A stretch of DNA of 64,000 nt from Marinirhabdus sp963799365 (GTDB taxonomy: Bacteria > Bacteroidota > Bacteroidia > Flavobacteriales > Flavobacteriaceae), in the NCBI GenBank assembly GCA_963799365.1, contig CAWCWV010000016.1:1-64000 (forward strand), written 5' to 3'. Shown here piece after piece: positions 29,364 through 38,357 of the stretch (its first letter is position 1; each line of letters starts with the position of its first letter). A program made the translations under genes and the position numbers. Below the pieces are notes generated by a model. It had not been told where the DNA came from and made no database searches. It was given only the letters and a program-made list of their open reading frames with translations.

Positions 29364-30407
29364 ATGTATATAAAGAAAATTTTAATTGCAATTTTATTAT
29401 TGGGCCTTGTGGGAATGGCTGTTTTTGCTTGGTATGTGTACAGCACTGTTCTGGTTTCTAATACGGCTTTTAATAATAAAGAAGCGCACATTTATGTACC
29501 AACCAATGCAACTTTTGATGAGGTTTTGGAAGAGCTAGAACCGCTCTTAAAGGACACCGAATCTTTTAAAGCTGTAGCCAATAAAAAAGGGTATGTAAAT
29601 AATATAAAGCCAGGCCATTACCTTATTAAAAAAGGGATGAATAACAATGATATTATCAATACAGTAAGAAGTAAAAATATTCCTATAAAAGTAAAATTTA
29701 ACAATCAGGAACGTTTAGAAAATTTAGCGGGGGCTATATCAAACCAAATTGAAGCAGATAGTCTTTCGCTTTTAAATGCTTTTAGAGATGAGACTTTCTT
29801 AGCAGAGAATAAGTTAAAGATAAATACGGCTCTTGGACTTTACGTGCCTAACACTTACGAGTTTTATTGGAATACCTCTGCGGAAGCATTCCGTGATAAA
29901 ATGGCTGTAGAATATAAACGATTTTGGAACGAGCAACGTCTCGCCAAAGCAAAAAAATTGAATCTCACACCTACGGAGGTAATTTCGTTGGCTGCTATTG
30001 TTCAAAAGGAAACCGCAAAAGTAGATGAAAGGCCCAGAGTTGCAGGTGTGTATATCAATAGACTGAGAGTGGGTATGCTATTACAGGCAGATCCTACAGT
30101 GATTTATGCCAAAAAACTTTCAGAAAACAATTTTGATCAGATTATTAAACGTGTGCTATACGTAGATTTAGAGATTGATTCTCCTTATAACACCTACAAA
30201 TACGCCGGTGTTCCTCCAGGACCTATTGCTATGCCAGACATTAGTTCTATAGATGCTGTGCTCAATTATGAAAAGCACGACTACTTTTATTTTGTTGCGA
30301 ATGTTCAAAATTTTGGCTACCATAAATTTGCCAAAACGCTTTCTCAACACAATCAAAATAAGGCCGAATATGTGCGCTGGATCTCTCAACAAGGTGTGAA
30401 TAGGTAG
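29364..30407 (+). CDS. mltG: endolytic murein transglycosylase
   Basis: A 347-residue inner-membrane protein with one helix (about 5-27) and a YceG-like domain outside. AAIVQKETAKVDERPRVAGV carries the catalytic Glu216, matching E. coli Glu218. QADPTVIYAK and the late PPGPIAMP block are also conserved. It cuts nascent glycan strands and sets their length. It follows dapF and GNAT, a cell-wall context. Confidence 0.94.
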   Translation: MYIKKILIAILLLGLVGMAVFAWYVYSTVLVSNTAFNNKEAHIYVPTNATFDEVLEELEPLLKDTESFKAVANKKGYVNNIKPGHYLIKKGMNNNDIINTVRSKNIPIKVKFNNQERLENLAGAISNQIEADSLSLLNAFRDETFLAENKLKINTALGLYVPNTYEFYWNTSAEAFRDKMAVEYKRFWNEQRLAKAKKLNLTPTEVISLAAIVQKETAKVDERPRVAGVYINRLRVGMLLQADPTVIYAKKLSENNFDQIIKRVLYVDLEIDSPYNTYKYAGVPPGPIAMPDISSIDAVLNYEKHDYFYFVANVQNFGYHKFAKTLSQHNQNKAEYVRWISQQGVNR

Positions 30408-30766
30408 TTTTCAATCACGCGGTGCTAATTACAAAGGGCAAATGTGATAATGCTTATATAGAATAGATTTTTGTAATCTATACTTATTTAAATTTCCTTT
30501 TTATTATTTGGTATTTTTAGGCCGTTAAATCTTTATTAATCTGTGGGTTAAAGACTGTTAATAGCTCTTATACCTGTATTTCTATGCATATATTTAATTA
30601 GTTGTTTTAAAAGAGCAACACAAGATATTTAAGTTCTTTGACGTATTAATTTCATAAAGCCTTTTAGCAAGCATGAATTTGCTAGCTACAATTTATGTTT
30701 GTTTTAGGAATTTCCTCTTTACACAAAGTAAAGGGGCAATAATTATAACTCTAAAATAAATAGAAC
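30408..30766 (+). other. AT-rich spacer with boxA-like motif
   Basis: There is no coding sequence. It contains GTTCTTTGACGTATTAATTTC (30633-30653), resembling the rRNA boxA-like elements, a small inverted pair TAGCAA/TTTGCTA near 30666-30685, and TATGTTTG (30694-30701), which fits the -7 consensus for the next gene. The 5' half shows nothing further. Confidence 0.4.
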
Positions 30767-31414
30767 ATGATAAATCGTTTTATGAAATTGTCTGTGCTGC
30801 CCCTATTAGCTGCATTTGTAGCTTTAGGTTTTTCACCTTTTAAAAAGGCGGAACGTAATAGCAGTTCTATATTTATTTCAGAAATCGTAGGAGATATAGC
30901 CTATGTTCCTTACGAGTTCGAAGTAAATATGAACCCGAAAATGGACATTCCATTTCTCGGGAAGTCATATCTTGGGTTTAGTAATGACCTCGGCTTTTCA
31001 GAAAGCAGTGGAAATTACAGAGCTGTAAATAGATTGGGCTATGTAGGCAAATACCAGTTTGGTTGGTCGGCCCTTAAGTGGGTTGGTATTAACAGTAAAA
31101 ATAGATTTTTAAACAATCCAGCTTTGCAAGAAGAAGCTTTTTCAACATTAATTTCTTTAAACAAATGGGTTCTTAAAGACTACATTGCAAAATACCACGG
31201 TCAACGTATTGCTGGTGTTCAAGTAACCGAATCTGGCATTATTGCCGCAGCTCATCTGGGAGGTGCTGGAAATGTAATTAAATTTCTAGAATCTGGAGGT
31301 AAAACGATCTTCGCAGATGCTAACAATGTACCAATTACGAAGTATATGAAGCATTTTAAAGGATACGATTTAACTTCAATTATTCCAGATAATAACGCAA
31401 GAGTGACACTATAA
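30767..31414 (+). CDS. secreted lysozyme/transglycosylase-like protein, paralogue 1
   Basis: A 215-residue exported protein with a signal-type N-terminus (about 7-23). The body contains LGFSESSGNYRAVN followed by GYVGKYQFG, an arrangement seen in lysozyme-like and phage-type muramidase folds, in which the Glu could be catalytic. VTESGIIAAAHLGGAGNV closes the domain. I infer, but cannot show, peptidoglycan activity. The next gene is a clear paralogue. MKLSVLP at residue 6 is an alternative start. Confidence 0.6.
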   Translation: MINRFMKLSVLPLLAAFVALGFSPFKKAERNSSSIFISEIVGDIAYVPYEFEVNMNPKMDIPFLGKSYLGFSNDLGFSESSGNYRAVNRLGYVGKYQFGWSALKWVGINSKNRFLNNPALQEEAFSTLISLNKWVLKDYIAKYHGQRIAGVQVTESGIIAAAHLGGAGNVIKFLESGGKTIFADANNVPITKYMKHFKGYDLTSIIPDNNARVTL

Positions 31415-31423
31415 TTATTGAAG

Positions 31424-31452
31424 AAGCTGGGTTGACAAGCCTGGCTTTTTTT
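31424..31452 (+). terminator. terminator after paralogue 1
   Basis: AAGCTGGGTT and AAGCCTGGCTT form an imperfect stem with G-U pairs, followed by seven T, ten bases after the stop. Confidence 0.6.
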
Positions 31453-31574
31453 AATTTACACGGTTCATAACTTAGTTGATTGTTTTTTGAATAATTCCTA
31501 ATAATATTGAGTTTTGTTTGTTATAATTATACCATATTAACAAAATATAATCAGTATCGTTTTTTGTAAAAAAA

Positions 31575-31590
31575 GTTCTTTAACATAATT
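31575..31590 (+). promoter_or_regulatory. boxA-like motif before paralogue 2
   Basis: GTTCTTTAACATAATT is even closer to bacterial boxA (GCTCTTTAACA) than the rRNA copies here. It lies 105 bases before the gene and above the -7 match at 31626-31633 (TATTTTTG), so it would be transcribed only from an earlier promoter. Confidence 0.35.
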
Positions 31591-31679
31591 TAACATCCTG
31601 TATATCAAGTTTATAAAAAAAAGTGTATTTTTGCACGCTGAAATTTAGATAACGCATTGTTGTCTAGTATTCAATAAAT

Positions 31680-32330
31680 ATGAGATTAAAACTTTTACGA
31701 ATTGGCGTCCTATTGCTTGTGGTTCTATTGACTGCAACAGGATTTTCTTTTAAGAAAGATAGCAGTGTGTCTATGTTTTCTTCGGAAGGATTAGATCTAT
31801 ATTACTACGTACCGAATTTTGATGAGGTCGAAGTAGAAATGCCTGAAATTACTGCTAATTACCAGTTATTTCTTGGAAAGACATATGTTGGCTTTAAGGA
31901 AGCTTTAGGATTTAAAGAATCCAGAGGCGATTATGCTATTATTAATGAATTTGGATATTTGGGTAAGTATCAATTTAATGTAAATACATTAAAAATGATA
32001 GGCGTACATAACCCAGATCGCTTTATGAAGGATTCTAAATTGCAAGAAGCAGCTTTTGCTGCCTACACCTCTAGAAATAAATGGATTTTAAGACGTGATA
32101 TTAAGCGGTATGTAGGTAGAAATGTTGGTGGTGTTCACATTACCGAGTCTGGAATTTTAGCAGCTGCACACCTTGCGGGTGCTGGAAATGTAAAAAAATT
32201 CCTTCGAAGTGGTGGCGCAATTGGTTTTAGCGATGCGTTTGGAACTTCCATTGGGTATTATTTAAAGAAGTTTTCTGGGTACGATACTTCTTTTATTCAA
32301 CCAAACCAAAAAGCGAAAGTAAAATTCTAG
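31680..32330 (+). CDS. secreted lysozyme/transglycosylase-like protein, paralogue 2
   Basis: A 216-residue exported protein (signal about 7-22), a paralogue of the preceding gene. It keeps LGFKESRGDYAIIN, GYLGKYQFN, FLGKTYVGF, NKWIL and ITESGILAAAHLAGAGNV in the same order. The conserved Glu before S.G.Y fits a muramidase-type catalytic residue. Its own promoter (TATTTTTG at 31626-31633) and the terminator between the two genes indicate separate transcription. Function inferred. Confidence 0.6.
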   Translation: MRLKLLRIGVLLLVVLLTATGFSFKKDSSVSMFSSEGLDLYYYVPNFDEVEVEMPEITANYQLFLGKTYVGFKEALGFKESRGDYAIINEFGYLGKYQFNVNTLKMIGVHNPDRFMKDSKLQEAAFAAYTSRNKWILRRDIKRYVGRNVGGVHITESGILAAAHLAGAGNVKKFLRSGGAIGFSDAFGTSIGYYLKKFSGYDTSFIQPNQKAKVKF

Positions 32331-32339
32331 TTTACTTTC

Positions 32340-33047
32340 TTACTTCTGAATAATAAATATAGTGGGTCTCTTATTGAGATCCACTTTTGTTTTGGCCCAA
32401 ACCGAAGCGGGCATTGTTTTAATATATTCAGTAGGTAGTGTGATATCGCAAGCTACACAAATTTGGGTGCTGGGGGTTACACTTGTTAAGATACTCTCTA
32501 ACATCTGGTTGTTGCGATAGGGTGTTTCAATAAAAAGTTGAGACTGGTTTAATTCTTCCGAAAGTCGTTCCAGACGTTTAATTTCTTGTTTTCGATCCTT
32601 CTTGTCTATAGGCAGATACCCGTTGAACGCAAAATTTTGCCCATTAAAGCCACTTGCCATTAAAGCCAATAAGATTGAAGATGGCCCAACAAGAGGAATC
32701 ACTTTTATGCCTTGCCTATGTGCAGCAGCTACTGCCAACGCTCCTGGATCTGCAACGCCAGGACAGCCAGCATCACTTAGAACACCTACATCAAAACCCT
32801 CATGGCAAGGGTTGAGCATCGCTGGTATTTCGGCTTCATCCGTGAATTTATTGATATGGTTAAAATGCAAGTTGGGTTGAGACTTTCTTGGAGATATCGC
32901 TTTAATGAAACGTCTTGCATTTTTTTCGTGTTCTACAATATAGTAATCTATTTCTTCAATTGCTTTCTTAACCAATAAAGGCAATACTTCCAAGGGAGGA
33001 GTATCGCCCAATGTACAAGGAATTAAATATAAGTTGCCCTTTTTCAC
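32340..33047 (-). CDS. SAM-dependent methyltransferase, RsmI-like
   Basis: A 235-residue enzyme of the tetrapyrrole-methylase fold: GNLYLIPCTLGD at the N-terminus, then VLSDAGCPGVADPGA, VGPSSILLALMASGFNGQ.FAFNGYLP and FIETPYRN, as in RsmI, which 2'-O-methylates C1402 of 16S rRNA. It is shorter than typical RsmI (~280), lacking the C-terminal domain. A second, full-length RsmI may exist elsewhere, so the exact target is uncertain. Ends ten bases from the convergent gene. Confidence 0.8.
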   Translation of the reverse strand: MKKGNLYLIPCTLGDTPPLEVLPLLVKKAIEEIDYYIVEHEKNARRFIKAISPRKSQPNLHFNHINKFTDEAEIPAMLNPCHEGFDVGVLSDAGCPGVADPGALAVAAAHRQGIKVIPLVGPSSILLALMASGFNGQNFAFNGYLPIDKKDRKQEIKRLERLSEELNQSQLFIETPYRNNQMLESILTSVTPSTQICVACDITLPTEYIKTMPASVWAKTKVDLNKRPTIFIIQK

Positions 33048-33056
33048 CTACTTGAA

Positions 33057-34442
33057 TTATTTAATCACCAATTTTTTAATAAAACTACCGCCAGTATTAG
33101 TAGTAATTTTCAGTATATAAAATCCAGCTGCTAAGTTCGCAACATCTATGGCTGTTTCAGGGGTACTCATTTTATCTTCCTTTAGTAGTACGCTACCTTT
33201 CATATCCATAAGTGAAAATTGTGTGATCGTTCCGCTTTGTATTTCAAGATTTACAGTAGTGTTGGCTGGGTTTGGGTATATTAAAATTTCAGTATCAAGC
33301 GAATAGTCTTGTATTCCCAATTCTAAATCTCCAATTATTTTGTGAATAGTTCCAGAGATATTTACAATATATAGTTGTCCTGTTATATCTTCTCCAAAAG
33401 ATACCCATGAACCACTGAAGTTACCGTGTTCAACTAGATTTCCTGCCTGGTCTACGGTTCCTATAAGGCCACTGCATACATCTGCAAAAAAATACAGCCC
33501 TACCAGGTTTGGATATAATGCACCTCTATATACATTTCCCCCTGTAATGGAGCAGTTTCCAGAACCTGTACTTGATGAATATTCGGCAAATGGGAACTCT
33601 AAGGTCGATGGGTCCGGACATCCTGCGGTGTTAAAAGGATCTGATCCTTCATAACAACGCCACCCATAATTTAATCCAGCTTCATCGCTTTCGGCTCTAT
33701 CTATTTCTTCAACATCACCCTGTCCAACATCGCCTATCCATAAATCATCAGTAGCACTGTCAAACGAAAACTTCCAGGGATTTCGTAAGCCATACGCCCA
33801 GATTTCTCGTTTTTTACTTGGGTCTCCAGCAAAAGGATTGTCTGCTGGTATTCCGTAATTATTTCCCCCACTTGGGTTGTCTACATCCAAACGAAGTAAT
33901 TTACCTAATAAAAGTTCTGTATTTTGCGCTCTATTACCAGGATCACCACCACTTCCTCCGTCACCAGAGGAAATGTATAAAAAACCATCCGGACCAAAAG
34001 CAACGCAACCTCCGTTATGGTTACTAAAAGGTTGCGCATAATCTATAATTGGAAGTTCAGACCCAGATAATGCAATATTTGGATCTGCAGGATCTACCGA
34101 AAACCTGGATACTTGTGTATCACCATCCGTATCTGTATAATTAACATAAAAGAAGCCATTGTTAGCATAGTCTGGATGAAATGCCAATCCCAATAAACCT
34201 CGTTCTCCACAACATGAAACTTGACTAGAAATATCCAAAAATGGAGTCGAGTTCGTGGTTCCATCCGGATTTAAAATTTTAATAAAACCGTTTTGCTCTA
34301 CAACAAATAAACGCGCATCTCCTGCATTTTGCAAATTGACAGGACTGTTGAATCCTGAAGCAAATGTTTCAATATCTACCGATTGTGACTGTGCATTCCA
34401 CAATAAAGAGAAAGCAAAAAGACATAAAAGTAATTTTTTCAT
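33057..34442 (-). CDS. PQQ-dependent sugar dehydrogenase family protein with T9SS tail
   Basis: A 461-residue secreted protein: signal peptide 1-19, glucose/sorbosone dehydrogenase-type six-bladed propeller (blocks GERGLLGLAFHPDY, NHNGGCVAFGPDGFLYISSG, RNPWKFSFD, GLNYGWRCYEG), then a type IX sorting domain starting IYPNPANTTVNLEI and ending FIKKLVIK. It probably oxidises an extracellular sugar or polyol at the surface. Whether it binds PQQ cannot be told. Confidence 0.88.
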   Translation of the reverse strand: MKKLLLCLFAFSLLWNAQSQSVDIETFASGFNSPVNLQNAGDARLFVVEQNGFIKILNPDGTTNSTPFLDISSQVSCCGERGLLGLAFHPDYANNGFFYVNYTDTDGDTQVSRFSVDPADPNIALSGSELPIIDYAQPFSNHNGGCVAFGPDGFLYISSGDGGSGGDPGNRAQNTELLLGKLLRLDVDNPSGGNNYGIPADNPFAGDPSKKREIWAYGLRNPWKFSFDSATDDLWIGDVGQGDVEEIDRAESDEAGLNYGWRCYEGSDPFNTAGCPDPSTLEFPFAEYSSSTGSGNCSITGGNVYRGALYPNLVGLYFFADVCSGLIGTVDQAGNLVEHGNFSGSWVSFGEDITGQLYIVNISGTIHKIIGDLELGIQDYSLDTEILIYPNPANTTVNLEIQSGTITQFSLMDMKGSVLLKEDKMSTPETAIDVANLAAGFYILKITTNTGGSFIKKLVIK

Positions 34443-34488
34443 AAAAATAGTTTTTTACTAAGATACTTAAAAGATGCTGAAACAAATA

Positions 34489-34938
34489 TTAAAGTCGCTT
34501 TGCAATTTTATCACAGGCTGCGTCCAGCATTTGGTATACTTTTTCAAAACCTTCGTCACCTCCGTGATATGGATCTGGAACATCACGCTTTTCTCCTGAA
34601 AATGTTTCTTCTAAAATAAGCTGTACTTTTTCTTTTTCTGAAGCTGAAGTAGCCAATTTTATTACATCATGATAATTGCTGTTGTCCATTACAAAAATAT
34701 GATCGTATATCTCAAAGTCATAGGTAGAAAATTGTTTACCGCGTTGGTCCGTAATGTCCAAACCGTGTTGTTGGGCAACTTCAATGCTACGTGGGTCTGG
34801 AAGTTCGCCAACGTGCCAGCCACCTGTGCCAGCAGAGTTTACCTCTATCTTTGAAGCGTCTACTTTAGACTTTAAGATACCTTCAGCCAAAGGAGAACGA
34901 CAAATATTACCTAGGCAGACCATTAGTACTTTTTTCAT
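34489..34938 (-). CDS. low-molecular-weight protein tyrosine phosphatase
   Basis: A 149-residue phosphatase with the P-loop VCLGNICRSPLAEG (Cys-X5-Arg-Ser) at the N-terminus and the general acid Asp in DVPDPYHGGDEGFEKVY. The start is placed at MKKVLMVCLGN, the usual distance from the P-loop; an ATG 18 bases upstream is possible. It may regulate exopolysaccharide kinases or detoxify; no kinase gene is adjacent. Confidence 0.92.
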   Translation of the reverse strand: MKKVLMVCLGNICRSPLAEGILKSKVDASKIEVNSAGTGGWHVGELPDPRSIEVAQQHGLDITDQRGKQFSTYDFEIYDHIFVMDNSNYHDVIKLATSASEKEKVQLILEETFSGEKRDVPDPYHGGDEGFEKVYQMLDAACDKIAKRL

Positions 34939-35012
34939 TGGGAATTTTATTTTCATTTCCGTTCAGGCGGAAATCTGATATTGGAAAGTCTAATTTAATA
35001 GAATATTCAATA

Positions 35013-35040
35013 AAAATCCCGCTCAGAAGCAGGATTTTAC
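35013..35040 (-). terminator. terminator of dnaA
   Basis: On the minus strand AAAATCCTGCTTCTGAGCGG folds into AAAATCC/GGATTTT with GCT/AGC, followed by T-rich sequence, directly after the dnaA stop. Confidence 0.75.
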
Positions 35041-35042
35041 TA

Positions 35043-36470
35043 TTATAATGTTAGTTTTTTCTGTAGATCTTCTACGTACTTTCTAAACTGTTTATCGGTG
35101 CTGGAAAGATTGTCTACCGTTTTACAAGCGTGTAATACCGTAGCGTGATCTCTTTGCCCAATTTGAGAACCAATAGACGCTAAGGAAGCTTTAGTAAACT
35201 TTTTAGCAAAGAACATAGCTAGTTGTCTTGCTTGTACAATATGACGTTTTCTTGTTTTGGATTGTAATGTTTCCACATCCATCTGGAAATATTCGCTTAC
35301 CACTTTTTGTATGTAGTCTATAGAAACTTCACGCTTGGTGTGTTTTACATAGTTATCTACAATTTTTTTGGCAAGCTCTATCGTGATGTCCTTTTTGTTG
35401 AAGGAAGAATGTGCAATTAATGAAATAATAGCGCCTTCCAATTCACGAATGTTGGTTTTAATATTATTGGCCAGAAATTCAACAATATCTTCTGGCATTT
35501 CAACACCGTCACGGTAAAGTTTATTTTTTATAATGGCAACACGTGTGTCGTAATCTGGGTGGTTTAGCTCTGCTGAAAGTCCCCATTTAAAACGTGATAA
35601 CAGGCGTTGTTCAATATCAATCATATCCACGGGAGCCTTATCACTGGTTAATATTACCTGCTTTCCGTTTTGGTGTAAATGATTAAAGATATGGAAGAAT
35701 ACATCTTGTGTTCCAGCTTTTCCGGATAATAATTGAATGTCATCCACGATCAATACATCAATAATCTGGTAAAAGTGAATAAAGTCGTTCCGATTGTTCT
35801 TTTTTACGCTCTCAATGTATTGTTGGGTAAATTTTTCAGCTGAAATATAAAGTACCGTTTTTTCTGGGTATTTATCTTTAATCTCAACCCCAATGGCATG
35901 TGCCAAATGTGTTTTCCCTAATCCAACGCCACCAAAAACCAATAACGGATTAAAACTAGTTCCACCTGGCTTATTAGCCACTGCCATTCCCGCAGAACGG
36001 GCTAATCGATTGCTTTCACCTTCTAAGAAATTTTCAAAATTATAAGATGGATTCAATTGGGATTCAATTTTTACATTGCGAATACCAGGAATCACAAATG
36101 GATTCTTTAACTCAGGATTTTTGTTTTTAATAGGCACATCTACTTCCTGAGATTGCATATTGGAACGGTTGGAGCTTGGTATTTTTTCGGTAAAAGGTTG
36201 TTTGTTGCCGTAAGTGTTTTCCATTCTAATTACATACACCAATTTGGCTTGGGTGCCTAATTCTTTGGTCAAGGCAACTTTTAAAATCTTCACGTAATGC
36301 TCTTCAAGCCACTCATAAAAAAACTTGCTAGGCACTTGAATGCTGAGGGCATTATCTGTAAGCTTTACCGCTTTGATAGGTTCAAACCAAGTTTTGTACG
36401 CTTGTGAAGTTATGTTATCTTCAATAAAGGACAAACAATTGTTCCAAACCGATAGTGCAGTTTTGCTCAT
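35043..36470 (-). CDS. dnaA: chromosomal replication initiator DnaA
   Basis: A 475-residue initiator: N-terminal domain I (about 1-80), a linker, the AAA+ domain with Walker A FGGVGLGKTHLAHAIG and Walker B VLIVDDIQLLSG, and the C-terminal DNA-binding domain with GQRDHATVLHACKTVDNL (the DnaA signature). It opens the origin and recruits the helicase. Neighbours do not include dnaN or recF. The upstream spacer has only one weak DnaA-box-like site (36558), so I do not place oriC here. Confidence 0.97.
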   Translation of the reverse strand: MSKTALSVWNNCLSFIEDNITSQAYKTWFEPIKAVKLTDNALSIQVPSKFFYEWLEEHYVKILKVALTKELGTQAKLVYVIRMENTYGNKQPFTEKIPSSNRSNMQSQEVDVPIKNKNPELKNPFVIPGIRNVKIESQLNPSYNFENFLEGESNRLARSAGMAVANKPGGTSFNPLLVFGGVGLGKTHLAHAIGVEIKDKYPEKTVLYISAEKFTQQYIESVKKNNRNDFIHFYQIIDVLIVDDIQLLSGKAGTQDVFFHIFNHLHQNGKQVILTSDKAPVDMIDIEQRLLSRFKWGLSAELNHPDYDTRVAIIKNKLYRDGVEMPEDIVEFLANNIKTNIRELEGAIISLIAHSSFNKKDITIELAKKIVDNYVKHTKREVSIDYIQKVVSEYFQMDVETLQSKTRKRHIVQARQLAMFFAKKFTKASLASIGSQIGQRDHATVLHACKTVDNLSSTDKQFRKYVEDLQKKLTL

Positions 36471-36673
36471 AATTTAGTGTCGAAGTATAGTTAGTTAATG
36501 GTGATTGGTTAAGAAGGAGAAAAGAACTTTTCTAACGATTTCTTAACACTGCAAATATGTGAACAAAAAAATTAAAAAAAAAACGATAGGGGTATTGAAT
36601 TTCTAATATTTTTTCCTCATACTGTATCTGGACCAAACTTACGAAAAACTTACCCCTTTTCCTCATTAAAATC

Positions 36674-37072
36674 ATGAAAAAAAATCATACCAATTTACGA
36701 GTGCGTTATGCCGAAACCGACCAAATGGGGGTGGTGTATTATGGGAATTACGCACAATATTTAGAACAAGGAAGAACTGAATGGCTACGTGAACTGGGCT
36801 TCTCTTACAAATGGATGGAGGAAAACCAAGTTATATTACCAGTGACTCACCTAAGCATTAACTACAAATTGCCAGCACGTTACGACGATGTTATTTCCAT
36901 TACAACGAAACTCAAGAAAATTCCTACTTTCAAAATTGAATTTTATTATGAAATTCATAATCAGGACAACAAACTTTTAGTCACCGCAGAAACTACTTTG
37001 GTCTTTATCAATTCGGTAACAAATAAGCTGATGAAAGCGCCAGATTATTTGTTGGAAAAACTTACTAAATAG
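36674..37072 (+). CDS. acyl-CoA thioesterase, YbgC/4HBT family
   Basis: A 132-residue hot-dog fold thioesterase: RVRYAETDQMGVVYYGNYAQ carries the catalytic-type Asp and Tyr, followed by YLEQGRTEWLRELGFSY. It hydrolyses acyl-CoA; members associate with envelope or phospholipid metabolism. It is divergent from dnaA and followed by DUF2200. Confidence 0.9.
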   Translation: MKKNHTNLRVRYAETDQMGVVYYGNYAQYLEQGRTEWLRELGFSYKWMEENQVILPVTHLSINYKLPARYDDVISITTKLKKIPTFKIEFYYEIHNQDNKLLVTAETTLVFINSVTNKLMKAPDYLLEKLTK

Positions 37073-37194
37073 TTAAACAAAAATCAATAAAAATTAAGTG
37101 TTTATAGGTTCAATATTTCAGTATAATTTGAAAATTAAAGTATCATATTTTTTTTAGTAATTTTAAAGCACAACAAATTTCTAGTATTGAAATA

Positions 37195-37563
37195 ATGAAG
37201 GCAACTCCTGAACATAACGAACGTATTGCAAAAATTACTTTTGCGTCTGTATACCCACACTATATTACCAAAGTTGAAAAGAAAGACAGAACAATTGATG
37301 AACTTCACGGCGTAATTGAATGGCTGACTGGTTTTGATGAAAAAAAACTCAAAAAACTGATTGATGAAAAAGTAAATTTTGAAACCTTCTTTAAAAAAGC
37401 GAATTTAAACCCTAACGCGCATCTTATTAAAGGAGTTATCTGCGGCTATCGTATTGAAGAATTGGAAAATCCGTTAACCCAACAAGTGCGATACTTAGAT
37501 AAAATTGTGGACGAATTGGCCAAAGGTAGAAAAATGGAAAAGATTTTAAGAGAACCCTCTTGA
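37195..37563 (+). CDS. DUF2200 family protein
   Basis: A 122-residue soluble protein matching DUF2200: RIAKITFASVYPHYITKVEK, then DELHGVIEWLTGFDEK and GVICGYRIEELENPL. No signal or membrane segment. The family is widespread and uncharacterised. A run of three GAATTC units follows its stop directly. Confidence 0.85.
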   Translation: MKATPEHNERIAKITFASVYPHYITKVEKKDRTIDELHGVIEWLTGFDEKKLKKLIDEKVNFETFFKKANLNPNAHLIKGVICGYRIEELENPLTQQVRYLDKIVDELAKGRKMEKILREPS

Positions 37564-37579
37564 ATTCGAATTCGAATTC
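37562..37579. repeat. triple GAATTC palindrome
   Basis: GAATTC repeated three times in tandem, self-complementary over 18 bases, overlapping the DUF2200 stop codon and followed by a T-run. A weak terminator is possible. Confidence 0.6.
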
Positions 37580-37733
37580 TTTTTAATTAAAAACTAACAA
37601 ACCAGCTGCTTCCCCCAGCGGCTCAAGTGTTAAAATGAAATTATAAATTTTATTCCGCGTACAGGTTTAAGGTCGAATTTGTTAAAAATTGAGAGTTGAC
37701 AGTTTGCAGCCCGAAATTCGGAAGGGGGATTTT

Positions 37734-38357
37734 TTATTCAACTTTTTTAATCATTACCTTATACGTGTCTTCAAAAACCTGGAAAATCCGCTCCGCCTCT
37801 TTTTTCCGAACTGTAAGCACAAATTCACAATCCAATTCCATTTTTTGTGAGATTATTTTTAAATTTTCATCTTTAATGATTCGCATCACGGTATTCATTT
37901 CAGGGTAGTTGAAGGTGATGGTTATTTCCTCATTGATCGTTCGCTTTACAATTCTGGAAGCCTCCAAAGCCAGTTGCGCCGAAGTTTTATAAGCTTGTAT
38001 CAATCCGCCAACTCCTAATTTAGTACCCCCAAAATATCGCACCGAAACAACTAAAACATTTGTAACATCAAAGGCTTGTATTTGTCCGTAAATGGGCATT
38101 CCAGCACTATTGTTGGGTTCCCCGTCGTCATTGGCTCTGTAACTGTCGTAGCTTTTGCCTAATTGCCATGCATAGCAGAAGTGGCGTGCGGTGTGATGTT
38201 GTTTTTTCAGTGTTTCTATAGTCTCTTTTACATCGTCTTCAGAAGTAACAGGAAAGGCATAGCCAAAAAACTTGCTGCTTCGGTCTTTAAAAAGTGTTTC
38301 GGCTCCAGGTTTCAGAATGGTTTTATAGGTATCTTTTTCTTCAGAGGTCATATCCAT
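37734..38357 (-). CDS. YigZ/IMPACT family protein
   Basis: A 207-residue protein of the IMPACT/YigZ family: KDRSSKFFGYAFPV, ARHFCYAWQLG, NDDGEPNNSAGMPIYGQI and VRYFGGTKLGVGGLIQAYK. The family is linked to translation or peptide handling, with no settled activity in bacteria. It overlaps the EamA gene by ten bases and is last in the ribD operon. Confidence 0.9.
   Translation of the reverse strand: MDMTSEEKDTYKTILKPGAETLFKDRSSKFFGYAFPVTSEDDVKETIETLKKQHHTARHFCYAWQLGKSYDSYRANDDGEPNNSAGMPIYGQIQAFDVTNVLVVSVRYFGGTKLGVGGLIQAYKTSAQLALEASRIVKRTINEEITITFNYPEMNTVMRIIKDENLKIISQKMELDCEFVLTVRKKEAERIFQVFEDTYKVMIKKVE

Noticed and set aside
30767..32330. Prophage remnant carrying lysozyme genes
   Set aside because: Both genes have signal peptides and bacterial promoters, and there are no other phage genes, integrase or att sites.
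36471..36673. Chromosomal origin next to dnaA
   Set aside because: Only one poor DnaA-box-like site (TGTGAACAA at 36558) and no dnaN, recF or box cluster.
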